The position numbers were made by a program, and so were the translations under genes. Below the pieces are notes generated by a model. The model did no database searches, had not been told where the DNA came from, and worked only from the letters and a program-made list of their open reading frames with translations. Below are positions 1 through 8,744 of a stretch of DNA of 64,000 nucleotides, piece after piece. The stretch's first letter is position 1, and every line of letters starts with the position of its first letter. The stretch lies in assembly GCA_024742475.1 (NCBI GenBank), contig JANSYI010000002.1, positions 310,001 to 374,000 on the forward strand, read 5' to 3'. Origin of the DNA: a bacterium (GTDB lineage Bacteria; Myxococcota_A; Polyangia; Nannocystales; Nannocystaceae).

Positions 1-1
1 A

Positions 2-1090
2 CCGGGTGGGGCGAGGTCGGTGGCCGTCGCCATTCCCACCCTCGCCGTCCTTCAGGTGACGATCGGCTTGCTGGTGGTCGGGGCGTGGCACCTGTGGGGC
101 GAGCTGCACCCAGGCTTTGGCCTGCTGCCCATGCTCGGCTTCTCGCAGGGTCCCGGGCAGGCACTGTCGCTGGGCGGGGCTTGGGAGCCGCTGGGCTTGG
201 TCGACGGCACGCAGCTGGGGCTGACGTTTGCCGCGGCCGGCTTTGCGACCTGCATCGTGCTGGGCATCCCCACGGTCGCGTATGCGCGCCGCGCGGGATG
301 GATCACGAGGCCGCAGGCCGATGACGGTGGCAACACCGACACCTCGGTGACCGCATCGACGTCCGGAACGATGGATCCGCTCACCGGCTCCGTCGTCGCG
401 ATCGGTGTCGTCTACGCCGGCGCGTTCGGCTTCATCTGGCTGCTGGTGCGCGTGCTCCCCGAGGGAAGCTCACTCATCCCCACCGCCTGGGGATTTCACT
501 TCGTGGTCGGCGCTCTGCTCGCCATGGCCACGCGCCGCCTCGCCCGCGCGACCCACCGCGAGGACGTTTTCAACGACCGCCTGCTCGGGCGGCTCGCCGT
601 GCTCGCGGTCGACTTCACCACCACCGCGGCCCTGTGCGCGGTGCAGCTTTCCGTGGTCGGGCGCTGGCTCGTGCCGGTGCTCGTCATCTCCCTCCTCATC
701 GGAGTGCTCACTCTTCTCACTTGCCTGTGGATCGCCCGTCGAGCGTTCCCGCAAGAGCCGTTCGAGCACGCGATCATGATGTTCGGCATGTCGAGCGGCA
801 CCCTGCCCACCGGGCTCGCGCTGCTTCGCACCGTAGACCCCGAGCTGCGGGGCACGGTCGCGCGCAACGCCACGATGGGCGTCTCGGGCAGCATCCCGTT
901 CATGGCCCCGCTGCTCGTCGGCGTCATCCCATTCGCGGTGAGCCTGTGGCCGCAGGGCATCGGCGCCGCCGTCGGCATCCCGCTCGCCATCATGGTCGCC
1001 TACGTCGCCGCTCTGTCGCTGGCGTGGCGCTCGTTCACGCCGGCGCGAGCGATGCGTCCCTGGTCGTCCCTGTGGCCACCCGACCCTTGA
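2..1090 (+). CDS. Sodium/glutamate symporter (GltS-like), 5' end outside window
   Basis: An integral inner-membrane carrier of the GltS (sodium:glutamate symporter) type, which takes up glutamate or a related anion with Na+. The frame is open to the left edge of the window, so the N-terminus is missing; a GTG at position 20 is the first in-window start but is probably internal. About 360 residues remain, against roughly 400 for the family. Strongly hydrophobic segments alternate with short loops. Two pseudo-symmetric Gly-rich loops fit GltS: GFSQGPGQALSLGG near the start of the visible part and GMSSGTLPTGLALLRTVDPE in the C-terminal half. A Thr/Ser/Asp-rich hydrophilic loop sits between the halves. 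Substrate specificity cannot be read from sequence. Confidence 0.75.
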   Translation, partial: PGGARSVAVAIPTLAVLQVTIGLLVVGAWHLWGELHPGFGLLPMLGFSQGPGQALSLGGAWEPLGLVDGTQLGLTFAAAGFATCIVLGIPTVAYARRAGWITRPQADDGGNTDTSVTASTSGTMDPLTGSVVAIGVVYAGAFGFIWLLVRVLPEGSSLIPTAWGFHFVVGALLAMATRRLARATHREDVFNDRLLGRLAVLAVDFTTTAALCAVQLSVVGRWLVPVLVISLLIGVLTLLTCLWIARRAFPQEPFEHAIMMFGMSSGTLPTGLALLRTVDPELRGTVARNATMGVSGSIPFMAPLLVGVIPFAVSLWPQGIGAAVGIPLAIMVAYVAALSLAWRSFTPARAMRPWSSLWPPDP

Positions 1091-1096
1091 TACGCT
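1091..1096 (+). promoter_or_regulatory. Putative -10 element (TACGCT) for the 1105 lipoprotein gene
   Basis: TACGCT (TANNNT class) ends 8 nt before the ATG at 1105. No Shine-Dalgarno and no clear -35 hexamer is visible. It belongs to a recurrent pattern in this window of -10-like hexamers 6-8 nt before start codons. Confidence 0.35.
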
Positions 1097-1104
1097 CGAA
1101 GGCG

Positions 1105-2127
1105 ATGGGCTCTTGGCAGCGACGCCTCGCAGCGCTCATGGTCGCGACGGCCTCGAGCGGGTGTGGTCCCGAGATCCCTTTCGCATGGCAGGTGGTCGAC
1201 GTCCTCGACCTGGGCATGCAGGTCGAGGTCGAGACGCTGGGCCCGCTCGGTGACCCCGGCGACCCAATGGGGCGTAGCTTTCACGACGCGATGCCGCTCG
1301 ACGAGGTCCGGGCTTCGGTGATGGTGGCCGACCTTACCGGACCCGTGCCCGAGGCGGCCTTGTCGTTCGCCTGGTTCGCCTGTCCTGGCACCAGCTGCAG
1401 CGCCACCGCCCCTTCCGCGCCGTGCCCCGACGACGGGATCCGCCTGGACAGCGAGTGCAACCTCGGCGTCGGCGGCCTCGCCCGCTTTCGCTTCGCGGAC
1501 ATCGAGGACATCGCAGACCTCTCCGCCGTGTCCACCGGAGCGACGGTCACCGTGCGAGCAATCGGCGGCCTCGAAGTCGACGGCGGCGCGCAGGTATGCC
1601 TCGACCGCCTCGAGCGCGACGCCGACCTCGGCTCGTGCATGATCGTGGAGTCGTACTACCCGCTGGGATCGCTTGGGGAGCTCGCCGACCTCGCGGAGAG
1701 CCGCGGCGCGATCATCGACGAGACGATCCTGCCCGACACGGCCCGCCAGTTCCCGCGCAACCGCGTCCCCGCCGTCGAAGAGGTCATGCTCATCCGCAGC
1801 TCCGGCGTGCGCGAGACGGTCGCCGCCGGCGGCACGTTCTCGGCGTCCGTCAGCGAGCAGCTCGACATCGTCTGGGAGCCCACCGACGCCGACCAAGAAG
1901 AAGTCACCATCGTCGGCTCCGAGGGCACGATGCTGGAATTCGTCGACCCCTTGGTCACCTCGTGGTGGACGACCCAGCGCGCGAGCGAGTTCGAGTTCCT
2001 ACCCGCGACGCCCCGCGTACGGTGGGTGGTCGGTCCCGATGAGGGCACCTTCGTGCTCTACGTCGTGGTCACCGACGGCTCGGGCGCGAACGGGTGGGCG
2101 CAGTTCGACGTCGAGGTCGCTCGGTGA
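1105..2127 (+). CDS. Putative lipoprotein, unknown function
   Basis: A 340-residue protein exported through a lipoprotein signal: the N-terminus MGSWQRRLAALMVA is followed by a lipobox-like ASSGC with Cys20. The mature part has several Cys residues between about 90 and 125 and an Ig/cadherin-like C-terminal segment (repeated short beta-strand patterns ending in FDVEVAR). No known enzyme motif is visible. The start at 1105 is the only one that gives an export signal; the frame is open much further upstream but there it overlaps the symporter gene. Its stop overlaps the GTG start of the TonB-receptor gene (GTGA, 2124-2127), so the two are probably translationally coupled. It may be a surface or periplasmic partner of that receptor, which is an inference from context only. 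Confidence 0.7.
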   Translation: MGSWQRRLAALMVATASSGCGPEIPFAWQVVDVLDLGMQVEVETLGPLGDPGDPMGRSFHDAMPLDEVRASVMVADLTGPVPEAALSFAWFACPGTSCSATAPSAPCPDDGIRLDSECNLGVGGLARFRFADIEDIADLSAVSTGATVTVRAIGGLEVDGGAQVCLDRLERDADLGSCMIVESYYPLGSLGELADLAESRGAIIDETILPDTARQFPRNRVPAVEEVMLIRSSGVRETVAAGGTFSASVSEQLDIVWEPTDADQEEVTIVGSEGTMLEFVDPLVTSWWTTQRASEFEFLPATPRVRWVVGPDEGTFVLYVVVTDGSGANGWAQFDVEVAR

Positions 2128-4463
2128 TCAGCACCTTCGCCGCCATGCTGCTGGCGGCCGCACCCTGCGACGAGCAGGCATGCGCCAACCTCACGCTTCG
2201 ACTCCGCGGCCGCGGCGACCGGCACGTCATCCGCGGCGCGACGGTCATCGCGATCGAGCCTCCACAGGGCGCACAGCCCGGCGTGCTCGCGCCCCCGCCA
2301 CCTCTCCCCGACGCCGATCCTGCGTGGCAACGCGCGGCGCAGACCGATGACGATGGCGACGCGGTCCTGACAGACGTGCCGACCTCGGGCGCGCGCATCA
2401 TCGTCATCGCGGCCGGTCATGCACGGCTCGAGGCGATCGTCGTGCCCGGGCAGAGGCCCACGACGCTGTTCCTCGAGCCCGAAGACCAAGACCTCTTTCG
2501 CACGGTGGTGAAGTCCGAGTCTGGCCCGCCGCGCGCTCGCGGTCAGTCGCAGCTCCTGACGAGAGAGGAGATTCGGACGGTGCCAGGGGCACAGGGAGAC
2601 CCGCTGCGCGCCCTGCAGAACATGCCCGGCGTCGCCCGCAGCCCCTTCAACCTCGGGCTGCTCGTCCTGCGGGGTGCGTCCCCGAGCGCGTCGCGCGTGT
2701 TCATGGGCGGCCACGCCCTCCCCCGCGCCTACCACGTGCTCTCGTTGTCGAGCGTGTTTCCGGCCGAGGTCCTCGACGACCTCCGGCTCGTGCCGGGAAA
2801 CTTCGACGCCGCCTACGGCAACGCCACCGGGGGCGTCGTCGAAATCGAGCCGCGAGCGGGTCGCCGGGACGGGCTGCACGGGTTCAGCGAGCTCGACATC
2901 GGTGCCGCGACGACGATGCTCGAGGGTCCGGTCGGCAAGGGCTCGTTCATCGTCTCGGCGCAGCGCGGCTACTACGACCTCGCCCTGCAGACCGCCGACT
3001 CGGTGACGGAGCGCGTGACGGGTGACCCCAGCGGGACGCTCTACCCCACCTACTACGACTACCAAGGCATGCTCGACTACCCGATGCGCCGCGGCTCGTG
3101 GAGCCTTCGTCTCTTCGGGGCTGGCGACCGGCTGCGCACGCCCCCTCCCGCTGCGGGCTTGCCCGACCGAGGCTTCGACCTACGCAGCGGCTTTCATCGC
3201 GTCGACTTCGCCGTACGCACGCGGGCTTCGGGTTGGCGCCTGTGGTGGACGCCTTCGGTGCGCTTCGAATCCGGGCGCTTCTTCGCCCGTGAGAGCACGC
3301 TCGAGCAGCGCCGCCGCGACGGGGTCTTCTCGATGCGCACGGAGCTGTCCCGCCGCTTCACGCCGCGATTCTCCTGGCTCGTGGGGACCGACCTCGAGGT
3401 CGACAGCTATTGGGTCCGCCGCGACATCGTCGAGGCGTCCCCTCTCGTGGCGGATCCCGACGTCCCGCGCAACCGCGGCGTGGTCTCCAGCCTCGGCGTC
3501 TACACCTCGGCGCCGCTCGACCTCGGCCCGGTGCACGTCACCCCAGGGGCCCGCGGGAGCGCGTTCACGGTCGGGGACGAGGCGGCGTTTTCGTTCGATC
3601 CGCGCGTGACGAGCACGTTCGATGTCGGCGAGCGATGGCGGCTGCACGCCGCGGTGGGCAAGTACTCGCAGGTCCGCTTCTCCGACAACGACGTCACGGT
3701 GGATCTCGCCAACTCGATCGAACCGGCGCTGTGGTATCCGCCCGTCCTCTCTCGCTTCGACGAGAGCGTCGCCTTCGACCCAGGCCGTCAGCCGATCACG
3801 GTCCGCGAAGCGCTGCACGCCAGCGTCGGCGCCGATTGGCACATCAGCGACAGCGTCACCGCCGAAGCGACCGCGTTCGCCCGCGAGCAGGACAACGCGA
3901 CCCCCCTGCTCGCCGAGACGGACCTCGTCCCCTTCGCCAGCCGCGAACACACCCTGGGCGTGCAGACGATGCTGCGGCGCCACATCGGGGGCAAGCTCTA
4001 CGGCTGGGTCACCTACACCTTGATGTGGTCGCAGCTTCGATTCACCGAGCAGCAGCCCGGCATCGAGCTGCGCGATCGCCCCACCGACTTCGACCAGCGC
4101 CACAACTTCGGCCTGGTCGCGAGCTACATCCTGCCCAAGCGCTGGCGGATCGGCGGGCGCTTTCGCGTCTCTTCGGGGTACCCCTTCTCACCGGTGATCG
4201 GCTCGGTGCAAAACCCGGTCACCCGCTACCCCGTCCTCGGACCCCGCAACAGCGCCCGGTTGGGCACGTTTCACCAGCTCGACATTCGCGTCGACAAGCG
4301 ATGGCTGCTCGACCGAGCCACGATCACCGGCTACGTGGACGTGCAGAACGTCTACAATCGGCAGAACCCCGACGCGGTCTTCTATCGGTACGACTTTCGC
4401 GAGCCCGCATCGTTCGTCGGACTGCCGATTTTTCCCGCACTGGGCGTCCGCGTCGATTACTGA
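2124..4463 (+). CDS. TonB-dependent receptor with N-terminal carboxypeptidase-like domain
   Basis: A 779-residue outer-membrane beta-barrel protein that should import a substrate using TonB energy. A short signal peptide (VISTFAAMLLAAA) leads into a carboxypeptidase regulatory-like domain (about residues 20-125, with TDDDGDAVLTDVPTSGARII). The plug domain follows at about 140-260 (LTREEIRTVPGAQGDPLRAL, then the LRGASPSASRVFMGG region and DLRLVPGNFDAAYGNATGGV). The C-terminal 500 residues alternate aromatic and polar residues as in a 22-strand barrel and end in a typical terminal strand (LGVRVDY). The GTG at 2124, overlapping the upstream stop, was chosen over a GTG at 2094 because it places the signal peptide at the N-terminus. 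The substrate is unknown; pairing with the upstream lipoprotein suggests a two-gene uptake unit. Confidence 0.85.
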   Translation: MISTFAAMLLAAAPCDEQACANLTLRLRGRGDRHVIRGATVIAIEPPQGAQPGVLAPPPPLPDADPAWQRAAQTDDDGDAVLTDVPTSGARIIVIAAGHARLEAIVVPGQRPTTLFLEPEDQDLFRTVVKSESGPPRARGQSQLLTREEIRTVPGAQGDPLRALQNMPGVARSPFNLGLLVLRGASPSASRVFMGGHALPRAYHVLSLSSVFPAEVLDDLRLVPGNFDAAYGNATGGVVEIEPRAGRRDGLHGFSELDIGAATTMLEGPVGKGSFIVSAQRGYYDLALQTADSVTERVTGDPSGTLYPTYYDYQGMLDYPMRRGSWSLRLFGAGDRLRTPPPAAGLPDRGFDLRSGFHRVDFAVRTRASGWRLWWTPSVRFESGRFFARESTLEQRRRDGVFSMRTELSRRFTPRFSWLVGTDLEVDSYWVRRDIVEASPLVADPDVPRNRGVVSSLGVYTSAPLDLGPVHVTPGARGSAFTVGDEAAFSFDPRVTSTFDVGERWRLHAAVGKYSQVRFSDNDVTVDLANSIEPALWYPPVLSRFDESVAFDPGRQPITVREALHASVGADWHISDSVTAEATAFAREQDNATPLLAETDLVPFASREHTLGVQTMLRRHIGGKLYGWVTYTLMWSQLRFTEQQPGIELRDRPTDFDQRHNFGLVASYILPKRWRIGGRFRVSSGYPFSPVIGSVQNPVTRYPVLGPRNSARLGTFHQLDIRVDKRWLLDRATITGYVDVQNVYNRQNPDAVFYRYDFREPASFVGLPIFPALGVRVDY

Positions 4464-4465
4464 CG

Positions 4466-4471
4466 TATCAT
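4466..4471 (+). promoter_or_regulatory. Putative -10 element (TATCAT) for the Eis-like gene
   Basis: TATCAT ends 8 nt before the ATG at 4480, just after the TonB-receptor stop. No Shine-Dalgarno precedes the ATG. Confidence 0.35.
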
Positions 4472-4479
4472 CGCCGGCG

Positions 4480-5670
4480 ATGAGCAGCGATGACGCTCTG
4501 AGCGTCCGCCCGAGCAATTCCAGCGATGACGACGCCATCGCACGGTTGGGCGGCCACGCGTTCGCCCTCGATCCCGCCCGCATCTGCGCGGCGTACGAGC
4601 TCGGCGGACCTCGCAACGGCCGGGTGATCTGCGACGGGCCCGACGTGATCGGTACGAGCTTGCTGCTTCCGATGGGGCAGTACTTCGGGCAGCGCCGTGT
4701 GTCGATGGCAGGTATCGCGCTGGTGGCCGTCGAGCCGCACTATCAACGGCAAGGCGTCGCCTCCACGCTGCTCCGCAGCATGCTTCGAGAACAGGCCGAG
4801 GAGGGCATGGGGCTCTCCACGCTCTTCGTCACCACGAAGGCGCTCTATCGCAAGCTCGGCTACGCCGACGCGGGCACCCGCTTTCGGGCGATCGTCGACC
4901 CTCGACACCTCAGCGCCGACGAACGCAGCGGGACGCTCCTGCCGATGGACGCCGCCGGCGAGACCCGCGTGCGCGCTCTGTACGGCGCCCACGCGCCAGC
5001 CTACGCGGGGTTTCTCGACCGCTCGGAGTATGTTTGGACCCGCATCCTGCGACCGTGGTCGGGCCGAACCCCGACCTGCGTGCTCGCGCGCCACGACAAC
5101 GGGCAGGTCGAAGGCTACGTCTCGTACAGCAAGAGCCCAACCCCGTCGGGGTCGCACGAGATCGTCGTTCACGACATGTTCGCCTCGTCGCCGTGGGGCT
5201 ACCGCCGCCTGTGGTCATTCTTGGGTTCGTCGTGCACCCGGCTCGTCGACGGCGTCGTCCTCTACACGGCCCCCCACGACCCCGCATACATGCTCCTGCC
5301 CGAGCAGCGCGCAGACGTGCGCCTCGCCGACACGTGGATGATTCGCCTGCTCGACCTCGACGCCGCGTTCGGCCAGCGCGGCTACCCGCCTCGGCTCGAG
5401 GCGACGCTCGACATCGACGTGTACGACGACGTCATCGACGAGAACAACGGGCAGTGGCGCCTGAGCGTCTCGGGAGGGCGCGGCGCGATTCGGCGCGGAG
5501 GCGCAGGAGATCTCCGCACCGACATCCGGGGCCTCTCCGCCCTGTATTCGGGCTTCGCCGGGCCGGGCGCGCTCGCGGCCTCGGGGCTGATCGAGGGTAC
5601 GCCCGCCGCCTTGGCCATCGCGGGGACGGTCTTCGGCGCCGCGCAGCCCTGGATGCGCGAGATGTTCTAG
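4480..5670 (+). CDS. Eis-like GNAT N-acetyltransferase
   Basis: A 396-residue cytosolic acetyltransferase of the Eis family: two GNAT folds plus an SCP2-like C-terminal domain, normally a hexamer that acetylates amines or lysines at several positions. The acetyl-CoA loop is visible in VEPHYQRQGVASTLLRSM (about residues 80-100). The region TKALYRKLGY (about 124-133) carries a Tyr in the place of the family's catalytic Tyr. The protein ends in MREMF; a terminal Phe carboxylate is a known feature of Eis active sites. The C-terminal 110 residues (from LEATLDIDVYDD) match the SCP2-like domain. Length agrees with the family (about 400). Whether it acts on an antibiotic, a peptide or a cell-envelope amine is not visible. 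Confidence 0.85.
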   Translation: MSSDDALSVRPSNSSDDDAIARLGGHAFALDPARICAAYELGGPRNGRVICDGPDVIGTSLLLPMGQYFGQRRVSMAGIALVAVEPHYQRQGVASTLLRSMLREQAEEGMGLSTLFVTTKALYRKLGYADAGTRFRAIVDPRHLSADERSGTLLPMDAAGETRVRALYGAHAPAYAGFLDRSEYVWTRILRPWSGRTPTCVLARHDNGQVEGYVSYSKSPTPSGSHEIVVHDMFASSPWGYRRLWSFLGSSCTRLVDGVVLYTAPHDPAYMLLPEQRADVRLADTWMIRLLDLDAAFGQRGYPPRLEATLDIDVYDDVIDENNGQWRLSVSGGRGAIRRGGAGDLRTDIRGLSALYSGFAGPGALAASGLIEGTPAALAIAGTVFGAAQPWMREMF

Positions 5671-5770
5671 CCGGTGTGAGAAGGGCTACGGCCCCGCCCG
5701 CGGCGCAAGCGTCGCCAAACGCTGACTTTGCCTTGCCCTGCGACGGGGCGTTTGCGATCACGTCGTCAAC

Positions 5771-8593
5771 ATGAGCGCGAACACCGTCATCGCCCTGGCC
5801 GACGTGGGTCAATCGATCTGGCTCGACTACATCCGACGCAGCATGACGCGCAGCGGCGAGCTCGCGGCCCGGGTCGAGTCCGAGGGCCTGCGCGGTGTCA
5901 CGTCCAACCCGTCGATCTTTCGGGCCTCGATGGGCGGTGGCGACGAATACGGAGACGCCCTGACCGCGCTGTGTCGCGAAGGCGACCTCGACACCAAGGC
6001 CGTCTACGAGACTCTCGCAATCGAGGACATTCGCGAGGCCTGCGACGCGCTGCGCCCGGTCTACGACGCCACCGAGAAGGTCGACGGCTACGTCAGCTTC
6101 GAGGTCTCGCCGCGCTTGGCCCGCGACACCGCGGGCACCATCACCGAAGCCCGCCGCCTGTGGGGCGCGGTCGATCGGCCGAACTTGATGATCAAGGTGC
6201 CCGGGACGGTCGAGGGCATCGTCGCAATCGAACAGCTCATCACCGACGGCATCAACGTCAACGTCACGTTGATCTTCGCCCGCGACGCCTATGAAGACAT
6301 CGCGCAGGCCTACATCCGCGGGCTCGAAGCGCGCGCGGCAGCGGGGCTGTCGGTCGACGACGTCGCCTCGGTCGCCAGCTTCTTCGTCAGCCGCATCGAC
6401 ACCGAGGTCGACAACCGCCTCACCGCGGTCGGCTCCGAGGAGGCGTTGGCCCTCCGCGGCACGATCGCGATCGCCAACGCCAAGCTCGCCTACCGCAGCT
6501 TCGAGAATCTGTGCGAGTCCGACGCCTGGAAGGCGCTGGCCGCCAAGGGGGCGCGACCGCAGCGGCTGCTGTGGGCGAGCACCGGCACCAAGAACGCCAG
6601 CTACAGCGACGTGCTCTACGTCGAAGAGCTCGTCGGGCCGCAGACGGTCAACACGGTCCCGCCCAAGACGCTCGCCGCGTTCCTCGACCACGGCAAGGTC
6701 GCCACCACCCTGACCGAAGACGTCGATCGAGCGCACGCGCGGCTCGACGCGCTCGAGCGCACGGGCGTCTCCCTCACCGACGTCACCGACGTCCTGCTCG
6801 AGCGCGGGCTGGTCGCGTTCGAAGACGCGATGGACGACCTGCTCGCCACCGTCGCCCGGGCCCAACGCGAGGTGCGAGGCGCCCGCCTCAACCGAACGAA
6901 GTCGCACCTGGCCGCCCCGCTGGCCGACGCGGTCGCGAGCGCGGGCAAGGACTGGGCGGCGTCCGAGGCCACCGCGCGCTTGTGGCGTCAGGACGCATCC
7001 CTGTGGACCAACGGCTCCGAGGCGCGCTGGCTCGGCTGGCTCGACATCATCGAGACCCAACTCGCCGATCACGCCCACCTCGAGGCCTTCGCCAACGACG
7101 TGCGCGCCAGCGAGGTCACGGACATCGTCCTGCTCGGCATGGGCGGGTCGAGCTTGTGCCCCGACGTCCTGGCCAAGACCTTCGCCGGCCGCAGCAGCGA
7201 CGCGCCCCGGCTGAGCATCGTCGACTCCACGGTCCCCGACCAGGTCGCTCGCATCGCCGAGAGCCTCGACCCTTCGAAGACCCTGTTCATCGTCGCCTCG
7301 AAGTCGGGCTCCACGCTCGAGCCCACCGTGCTCATGGAGTTCTTCCTCGATCGCGCCAAGGCGGCGCTGGGCGAGCGCGCGAGCGAGCACTTCGTCGCAA
7401 TCACCGACCCCGGCTCCAAGCTCGAGGCGTTCGCCGCCGAGCAGGGGTTCCGCACCACGTTCCATGGCCTCCCCGAGATCGGAGGCCGCTTCTCGGCGTT
7501 CTCCAACTTCGGCATGGTGCCCGCGGCGGGCATGGGCATCGACACCTCGGCCTTCCTCGCGGAGGCCAAGGTGATGCTCGAGGGGTGCCGCCAGTCCGAC
7601 GTCGACACCAACCCCGGCGTCGCGCTCGGCCTCGTCATGGGTGCCGCAGCCAAGGCCGGCCGCAACAAGCTCACCCTGCTCACCTCCCCGGCGATCGCCA
7701 GCGTCGGCGCGTGGCTCGAGCAGCTCGTCGCCGAGTCCACCGGCAAACGCGGCCAGGCGATCATCCCCATCGACCAGGAGACGCCACGCACTCGGGGCAA
7801 CGGCGACGACCGCATCTTCGTGTACCTGCGGGTCGACGCCACGGCCGACCCCGCGCAAGACCGCATCGCGCAGGCGTGGCGCGACGCGGGCGAATCGGTC
7901 ATCCAGCTCGAGCTCGACGACGTCGACGCCCTGCCCCAAGAGCTGTTTCGCTGGCAGGTCGCCACCGCGGTCGCGGGCGCCGTGATGGGGCTCGACCCGT
8001 TCGACCAGCCCGACGTCGAGGCCAGCAAGGTCGAGAGCCGCAAGCTCACCGCCGCGTACGAGGAGCACGGCACCCTGCCCGAGCTCCCCGTCCGGCTCGA
8101 TGACGAGGGCATTCGCATCCATGCCGACGACGCCAACGCCGAGGCGCTCGGCGGTGACGACCTCCACAGCTGGCTCGGGGCCCACCTCGGCCGGCTGCGC
8201 GAGGGGGACTACTTCGCCCTGCTGGCCTACGTCGACATGAACCCGGCCCACGAGGCCGAGCTCTCGGCGATTCGCAACGCCGTCCGGCGCAGCAAGTCGG
8301 TCGCCACCTGCCTCGGGTTCGGGCCCCGCTTCCTGCACTCCACCGGACAGGCGTACAAAGGCGGCCCCAACACGGGCGTGTTCGTGCAGATCACCGCCGA
8401 CCCGGGCGTCTCGCTCCCCATCCCAGGGCGCTCGGTCGACTTCGGGGTCGTGGCCGCGGCACAGGCAGCCGGCGACTTCCAGGTCCTGGTCGACCGCGAG
8501 CGTCGAGCCCTCCGGGTTCACCTCTCGAGCGACGTGCTGGGGGGCCTGCAGCGGCTCCGCGCGGCGTTCGAGGCCGCCCTGGCCGGCTCGTAG
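5771..8593 (+). CDS. tal-pgi: Bifunctional transaldolase / glucose-6-phosphate isomerase
   Basis: A 940-residue fusion enzyme joining the pentose phosphate pathway to glycolysis. Residues 1 to about 370 are transaldolase, with the Schiff-base lysine in NLMIKVPGT (Lys142) and the typical N-terminal block ending GVTSNPSIFRAS. From about 390 onward it is phosphoglucose isomerase: LLGMGGSSLCPDV, then SKSGSTLEPTV as sugar-phosphate-binding loops, and a family-typical C-terminal extension (GGPNTGVFVQITAD). Both parts look complete and are joined by a helical linker, so this is a real fusion rather than a readthrough. The glucokinase gene 151 nt downstream on the same strand supplies glucose-6-phosphate, so the pair forms a small glucose-entry module. 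No strong Shine-Dalgarno precedes the ATG. Confidence 0.95.
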   Translation: MSANTVIALADVGQSIWLDYIRRSMTRSGELAARVESEGLRGVTSNPSIFRASMGGGDEYGDALTALCREGDLDTKAVYETLAIEDIREACDALRPVYDATEKVDGYVSFEVSPRLARDTAGTITEARRLWGAVDRPNLMIKVPGTVEGIVAIEQLITDGINVNVTLIFARDAYEDIAQAYIRGLEARAAAGLSVDDVASVASFFVSRIDTEVDNRLTAVGSEEALALRGTIAIANAKLAYRSFENLCESDAWKALAAKGARPQRLLWASTGTKNASYSDVLYVEELVGPQTVNTVPPKTLAAFLDHGKVATTLTEDVDRAHARLDALERTGVSLTDVTDVLLERGLVAFEDAMDDLLATVARAQREVRGARLNRTKSHLAAPLADAVASAGKDWAASEATARLWRQDASLWTNGSEARWLGWLDIIETQLADHAHLEAFANDVRASEVTDIVLLGMGGSSLCPDVLAKTFAGRSSDAPRLSIVDSTVPDQVARIAESLDPSKTLFIVASKSGSTLEPTVLMEFFLDRAKAALGERASEHFVAITDPGSKLEAFAAEQGFRTTFHGLPEIGGRFSAFSNFGMVPAAGMGIDTSAFLAEAKVMLEGCRQSDVDTNPGVALGLVMGAAAKAGRNKLTLLTSPAIASVGAWLEQLVAESTGKRGQAIIPIDQETPRTRGNGDDRIFVYLRVDATADPAQDRIAQAWRDAGESVIQLELDDVDALPQELFRWQVATAVAGAVMGLDPFDQPDVEASKVESRKLTAAYEEHGTLPELPVRLDDEGIRIHADDANAEALGGDDLHSWLGAHLGRLREGDYFALLAYVDMNPAHEAELSAIRNAVRRSKSVATCLGFGPRFLHSTGQAYKGGPNTGVFVQITADPGVSLPIPGRSVDFGVVAAAQAAGDFQVLVDRERRALRVHLSSDVLGGLQRLRAAFEAALAGS

Positions 8594-8616
8594 CGCCCCC
8601 TCGTGCGTTTTGCTCC

Positions 8617-8642
8617 GGCCGGACTTTGCACGAATTCCGGCC
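8617..8642 (+). terminator. Hairpin after tal-pgi (terminator-like)
   Basis: Arms GGCCGGA and TCCGGCC (7 bp) enclose a 12-nt loop 23 nt after the tal-pgi stop. There is no U-tract. It could equally be a leader element of glk, because TTGCAC lies in the loop. Confidence 0.3.
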
Positions 8643-8744
8643 AGGAGTGCTACACATGCGGTCGCGTCGACGCGCCCCGGCAGCTCCCTCCCACCTCTGG
8701 GAGGCGCCCCTGCAGCTTCTTGGGGCCCGGCGCTACGGAGACTC